This document shows, piece by piece, positions 5,312-8,468 of a stretch of 8,468 nt of DNA. Every line of letters starts with the position of its first letter. Positions within the stretch are counted from its first letter, which is position 1. The notes under the pieces were generated by a model, which was given only the letters and a program-made list of their open reading frames with translations, was not told the DNA's origin and did not search any database. A program made the position numbers and the translations under genes. The DNA is from Acidobacteriota bacterium (lineage in GTDB: Bacteria > Acidobacteriota > Terriglobia > Terriglobales > Acidobacteriaceae): contig JAJXXN010000071.1 of assembly GCA_021781075.1 (NCBI GenBank), positions 1-8,468 of the forward strand. The letters run 5' to 3'.

Positions 5312-7429
5312 ATGCACTGCAAACTGATTCTTTCGCTCCCGCTGCTTCTCTGTGCCTACACCGCGGCGGCGCAACAAGGTACCCAGGTCTTTGGCTATGG
5401 CGACTTCAGCCAGCAAGGCGCGATCGAAACAAAATTTCTCCAGGTTCCGGATGCGAAATTGGCCGGCGAGGAATTGAAGACACTAACGGCCAAACCGCAT
5501 TTGGCGGCCACGCCCGAGGACCACGAGACGGCTGAGTATGTGGCGGAAAAATTCCGCGCCTCAGGGCTTGAGACCGAGATCGTCCCCTATCGCGTGCTAC
5601 TGAATCAGCCGCGCAAGGTGCTGGTTGAGGCATTTGACGCAAAAGGCAAGTTGTTGATGACCGGACCCGGCCGCGAGCACGTGGAGGGGGACCCATATCA
5701 GGACGACCCACGCGTGGTGATGCCGTTCAATGGCTCGAGCGGCTCGGGCGATGTGACCGGCGCGGTGGTCTATGCAAATTACGGGCGGCTTGAGGATTTT
5801 GACGAGTTGGCAGCGCGTGGAATTGATGTCAAGGGCAAGATTGTGCTGGTGCGCTATGGCGGCAACTTCCGCGGCGTCAAGGTTTACATCGCGGAGCAGC
5901 GTGGCGCGGCGGCAGTGTTGATTTATTCAGACCCGTATGATGACGGTTATTTCAAGGGCGACGCTTATCCTCATGGTCCTTGGCGTCCCGAAACAGCGGT
6001 ACAGCGCGGCTCCGTGCAGTATTTGCCGCTCTACGCCGGTGACCCGCAGACGCCGGGCGTTGCCTCCACCATGAATTTGCCGGATTCTGCCCGCACCTCC
6101 GGCATGGGCAACCAGCCGCGCATCCCGTCGATTCCACTCAGCTACCACGACGCGGCGCCGATTTTGGCCGCGTTGCAGGGCGCGCCGGTTGATAAGGGCT
6201 GGCAGGGCGCGCTTCCCTTTCACTATCACTATGGGCCGGGCGGTGTGACCGTGCATGTGGTCTCCGACCAGGATTACGAAGTGCGCACCATCTGGGATGT
6301 GATTGGCACCATCAAGGGCGCTGAGGAGCCGGATGAGCTGGTCATTGCCGGTAACCATCGCGATGCCTGGGTCTACGGGGCTGTGGACCCGAACAGTGGC
6401 ACGGCATCCATGCTGGAGGCGGTGCATGGTGTGGGCGAGCTGCTCAAAAGCGGCTGGCGGCCAAAGCGCACCATCCTGTTCGCCAGTTGGGATGCGGAGG
6501 AAGAGGGCCTGGTTGGCTCAACCGAGTGGGTTGAGGACCACATGAAGCAGATGCAAAACACGGTAGCCTACTTCAATATGGATGTGGCCGTGGCGGGGCC
6601 TGAGTTTGGCGCCTCGGCCGTGCCCAGTTTGCAGCGCTTCATCCGCGAAATCACACGCGATGTGCCCAGCCCCCTTGGTGGTAGCGTCTTCGATGCATGG
6701 AAGGGCGATAAGAAGACTACGCCGGAGGATCATCGCGCCTCCACTGCGCCGGAGATACAGGAGAACGAACCGCATGTTGGCGAACTCGGCTCGGGCTCGG
6801 ACTTCACCCCCTTCCTGCAACACGCTGGCGTTCCATCCACTGACATCGGCTCCGGCGGGCCGTATGGCGTTTATCACTCGGCCTTCGACAATTATGCCTG
6901 GTATGTGCAGAATGCCGACCCGCACTTCCTCTATTTGCAGGAGATGGCCAGGGTTTTTGGCCTGGAGGCCGTGCGCATGGCCGATGCCGATGTGCTGCCC
7001 TACGACTACGTGACGTATGCAAAGGCAATCGGCAGCTATCTTGACACGGCGAAATCAAAGGCCAAGGAGAAAAAACTTGCAATCGACTTTGCGCAGGCGG
7101 AGGCGGCAAGCAACCGGCTGCTGGCTGCGGCGCACAAGGTCAGTGAGTTGCAAAACCAGCCGCGGGGGAACCTGAACCAGCTCAATGAAGGGTTGCGCGC
7201 CGTGGAGAGTGATTTGCTCAGCGACAAGGGCTTACCAAACCGCCCTTGGTACCGTCATACGGTGTATGCGCCGGGCGAATATACGGGCTATGCGGCGGTG
7301 GTGATTCCCGGCGTGATGGAGGCGCTGCGCACATCTGATGTGACGCATGCCACAGAAGAGCTTACGGTGCTCACTGATAGCCTGAACCGTGCGGCGGAGA
7401 GATTGGAGTCCCTTGCCGCCGGGCGGTAA
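5312..7429 (+). CDS. Secreted M28B zinc metallopeptidase, glutamate carboxypeptidase II-like
   Basis: This is an exported di-zinc peptidase of the family that includes human glutamate carboxypeptidase II, likely releasing C-terminal residues (classically glutamate) from peptides. The 705 residues begin with a signal peptide (about 1-20: MHCK, a Leu-rich core, cleavage near TAAA|QQ). The segment at about 60-330 includes the protease-associated insert (KGKIVLVRYGGNFRGVKVYIA, 174-194). The catalytic M28 core follows: NHRDAW with zinc ligand His349, GAVDPNSGTAS with bridging Asp359, WDAEEEGL with catalytic Glu396 and ligand Glu397, NMD with Asp424, and GVYHSAFDNY with His522. GSGSDF (493-498) and PHFLYLQ complete the core. 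The C-terminal part (about 560-705) matches the transferrin-receptor-like dimerisation domain, including RPWYRHTVYAPGEYTGY. All expected ligands are present, so it should be active. AGAGGA (5301-5306) precedes the ATG by 5 bases. Substrate specificity is not determined. Confidence 0.95.
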   Translation: MHCKLILSLPLLLCAYTAAAQQGTQVFGYGDFSQQGAIETKFLQVPDAKLAGEELKTLTAKPHLAATPEDHETAEYVAEKFRASGLETEIVPYRVLLNQPRKVLVEAFDAKGKLLMTGPGREHVEGDPYQDDPRVVMPFNGSSGSGDVTGAVVYANYGRLEDFDELAARGIDVKGKIVLVRYGGNFRGVKVYIAEQRGAAAVLIYSDPYDDGYFKGDAYPHGPWRPETAVQRGSVQYLPLYAGDPQTPGVASTMNLPDSARTSGMGNQPRIPSIPLSYHDAAPILAALQGAPVDKGWQGALPFHYHYGPGGVTVHVVSDQDYEVRTIWDVIGTIKGAEEPDELVIAGNHRDAWVYGAVDPNSGTASMLEAVHGVGELLKSGWRPKRTILFASWDAEEEGLVGSTEWVEDHMKQMQNTVAYFNMDVAVAGPEFGASAVPSLQRFIREITRDVPSPLGGSVFDAWKGDKKTTPEDHRASTAPEIQENEPHVGELGSGSDFTPFLQHAGVPSTDIGSGGPYGVYHSAFDNYAWYVQNADPHFLYLQEMARVFGLEAVRMADADVLPYDYVTYAKAIGSYLDTAKSKAKEKKLAIDFAQAEAASNRLLAAAHKVSELQNQPRGNLNQLNEGLRAVESDLLSDKGLPNRPWYRHTVYAPGEYTGYAAVVIPGVMEALRTSDVTHATEELTVLTDSLNRAAERLESLAAGR

Positions 7430-7465
7430 ACTGAGAGAAGCCGCGTCCCCGTGAAGTCCGCGGTT

Positions 7466-7470
7466 GGAGG
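7466..7470 (+). promoter_or_regulatory. Shine-Dalgarno fixing the ccmE start
   Basis: GGAGG ends 8 bases before the ATG at 7479. The in-frame TTG at 7464 overlaps this site and would add five residues (MEVLE) without a binding site of its own, so the ATG is preferred. Confidence 0.7.
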
Positions 7471-7478
7471 TTTTGGAA

Positions 7479-7988
7479 ATGAAGAGCAACGCAAACATCA
7501 TACGGATTACGATTGCCGCCGTGCTGGTGGTGGGCACGATTGTGTGGCTGGCGTACACGGGCGCAACGGACAAGGCCAACACCAGCTACTTTGTCACCAT
7601 CCCCGAGCTGGTAAAAATGGGCGACAACGCCTACAAATCCAACCTGCGCGTCGACGGCTTCGTGCGGCCTGGCTCGATTGTAAGGAGCGGGACGCACATC
7701 ACATTTGTCATGGATGAGTTTGAGAGCCACTCGGAAAAGGCGGGGACGGGCAAATCGCTGACTGTCAAGTACGATGGTTCGGAGCCGCCTCCGGACACAT
7801 TCAAGGACAACGCGCAGGCCGTTGCCGAGGGCCGGCTGGGCAATGATGGGGTTTTCCAAGCCAAGCAATTGCAGGCCAAATGCGCCAGCAAATATGCGCC
7901 CGCCACACCCGGTGCACAGCCCGGTGGCGCAACCCAGAAGTCCTCGCAGTTGACGCCCGCATCCGTCCAGGGCAAATCCAGCTCGTAG
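7479..7988 (+). CDS. ccmE: Cytochrome c maturation heme chaperone CcmE, CxxxY variant
   Basis: This membrane-anchored periplasmic heme chaperone receives heme from the CcmABCD complex, holds it covalently and passes it to apocytochrome c. The 169-residue protein starts MKSNANIIRI and has one N-terminal membrane anchor (about 7-27). A periplasmic OB-fold domain follows (about 36-140): YFVTIPELVKM, LRVDGFVRPGSI, ITFVMDE, LTVKYDGSEPPDTF-like (the actual run has three prolines), AVAEGRLGNDGVFQAKQL and KCASKYAP. Classical CcmE binds heme through a His in an HxxxY motif. Here the equivalent is Cys135 in CASKY, with Tyr139 conserved, so this is the Cys-type CcmE known from Desulfovibrio and others. 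A flexible Ala/Gly/Gln/Ser tail ends the protein. The ATG at 7479 follows GGAGG; the gene lies 49 bases after the peptidase gene and is followed at once by ccmA. Confidence 0.93.
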   Translation: MKSNANIIRITIAAVLVVGTIVWLAYTGATDKANTSYFVTIPELVKMGDNAYKSNLRVDGFVRPGSIVRSGTHITFVMDEFESHSEKAGTGKSLTVKYDGSEPPPDTFKDNAQAVAEGRLGNDGVFQAKQLQAKCASKYAPATPGAQPGGATQKSSQLTPASVQGKSSS

Positions 7989-8022
7989 CAATATGCAAGG
8001 GAAGGTGGCGCATCCAGCCGGC

Positions 8023-8468
8023 ATGAGCAACGCCCACGAGCAGCACTCGACCGTCAAGCTTGAAAACATCAGCCGCCTCTTCGGCAGCTTTGCCGCCTTG
8101 CGCGAGGTAACTGCCGCGCTTGAGGCCGGCAAATGCTACGTGCTGCTCGGCGAAAATGGCGCTGGAAAATCAACCCTGCTCCGCGTGATGGCCGGGCTCC
8201 TGCATCCAACGCATGGAAGCATCAGGCTCTTTGGCGCACACAAGCCTCGCGAGGCGCGCGAGCGCATCAGTTACATGAGCCACGCGCCCATGCTTTATGA
8301 CGAGTTGACCGCGGTTGAGAACCTGCGCTACTTTGCCAGCTTGTACGCGGGGCGCGATGTGCTCGACCCGGCTGAAGCGCTGCGGCAGGTCGGGCTCGAC
8401 CCAGGCTTGAAGCGCCCTTACGGTCAATACTCCCAGGGAATGCGGCAGCGCTCTTCGCTTGCCCGGGC
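8023..8468 (+). CDS. ccmA: Heme ABC exporter ATP-binding protein CcmA (3' partial)
   Basis: This is the ATPase subunit of the CcmABCD complex that drives release of heme-loaded CcmE during cytochrome c maturation; it acts at the cytoplasmic face of the membrane. The visible 148 residues include LENISRLFGSFAALREV (13-29), a Walker A GENGAGKST (43-51), ISYMSHAPMLYDELTAVENL (82-101) and the ABC signature YSQGMRQR (136-143). The frame runs off the window before Walker B. The ELTAVENLRYF stretch and the position right after ccmE point to CcmA and not a generic ABC ATPase. The Q-loop residue appears to be Ala88, preceded by His87, in place of Gln. The start is uncertain: the ATG at 8023 is chosen as giving a short, typical leader, but the in-frame ATG at 7993, 4 bases after the ccmE stop, would add 10 residues. 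Neither has a good Shine-Dalgarno. Confidence 0.88.
   Translation, partial: MSNAHEQHSTVKLENISRLFGSFAALREVTAALEAGKCYVLLGENGAGKSTLLRVMAGLLHPTHGSIRLFGAHKPREARERISYMSHAPMLYDELTAVENLRYFASLYAGRDVLDPAEALRQVGLDPGLKRPYGQYSQGMRQRSSLAR

Noticed and set aside
5312..5371. Lipoprotein signal peptide for the M28 peptidase, because of a Cys at residue 14
   Set aside because: The residues before that Cys are Leu-Leu-Leu, which does not fit a lipobox, and a normal Ala-x-Ala signal peptidase I site follows near residue 20.
7439..7465. A possible hairpin (AGCCGCG pairing with CGCGGTT, 13-base loop) between the peptidase gene and ccmE
   Set aside because: The stem is only 7 pairs with a G-U and a large loop and has no T-run, so it is not a convincing terminator. 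It does lie just before the ccmE Shine-Dalgarno, so a weak effect on translation cannot be excluded.
7371..8132. A 253-residue open frame on the - strand across ccmE and the starts of its neighbours
   Set aside because: It covers confidently identified genes on the other strand, and its Arg/Gly/Cys-rich translation matches no family.

Overview
The window is ordinary, densely coding bacterial chromosome. By eye it is moderately high in GC, with 9 protein genes, very short gaps and no intergenic stretch above 60 bases. I see no RNA genes, insertion sequences, CRISPR repeats, phage genes or attachment sites. Several features together suggest an Acidobacteriota (Terriglobia-like) genome or a near relative: a secreted M28B metallopeptidase of the glutamate carboxypeptidase II type, a CcmE with Cys in place of His, an MscL with a C-terminal zinc-ribbon-like tail, an MFS_3 transporter and a short-form N-acetylglutamate synthase. 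That placement is inference and not proven by any single marker.

Layout. (1) Positions 2-3169 hold an arginine biosynthesis block on the + strand: argG (5' end cut off by the window), then argH after a 2-base gap, then a short GNAT-type N-acetylglutamate synthase whose start overlaps the end of argH. The block supplies the first step of arginine synthesis (glutamate acetylation) and the last two (citrulline + aspartate to argininosuccinate, then to arginine + fumarate). (2) Positions 3191-3939 hold, on the same strand, an unrecognised small membrane protein and then mscL. (3) Positions 3943-5259 hold an MFS transporter on the - strand, convergent with mscL (3 bases between the stop codons) and divergent from the next gene. 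(4) A 52-base divergent intergenic region (5260-5311) carries a 7-base direct repeat and a possible promoter. (5) Positions 5312-7429 encode a full-length secreted M28B zinc peptidase with all expected metal ligands. (6) From 7479 to the right edge a cytochrome c maturation cluster begins: ccmE (CxxxY variant), then ccmA, cut off by the window end.

I found no clearly undescribed system. The points most worth a second look are the Cys-type CcmE at the head of a ccm cluster, the zinc-ribbon tail on MscL, the short NAGS overlapping argH, and the uncharacterised membrane protein between argA and mscL.
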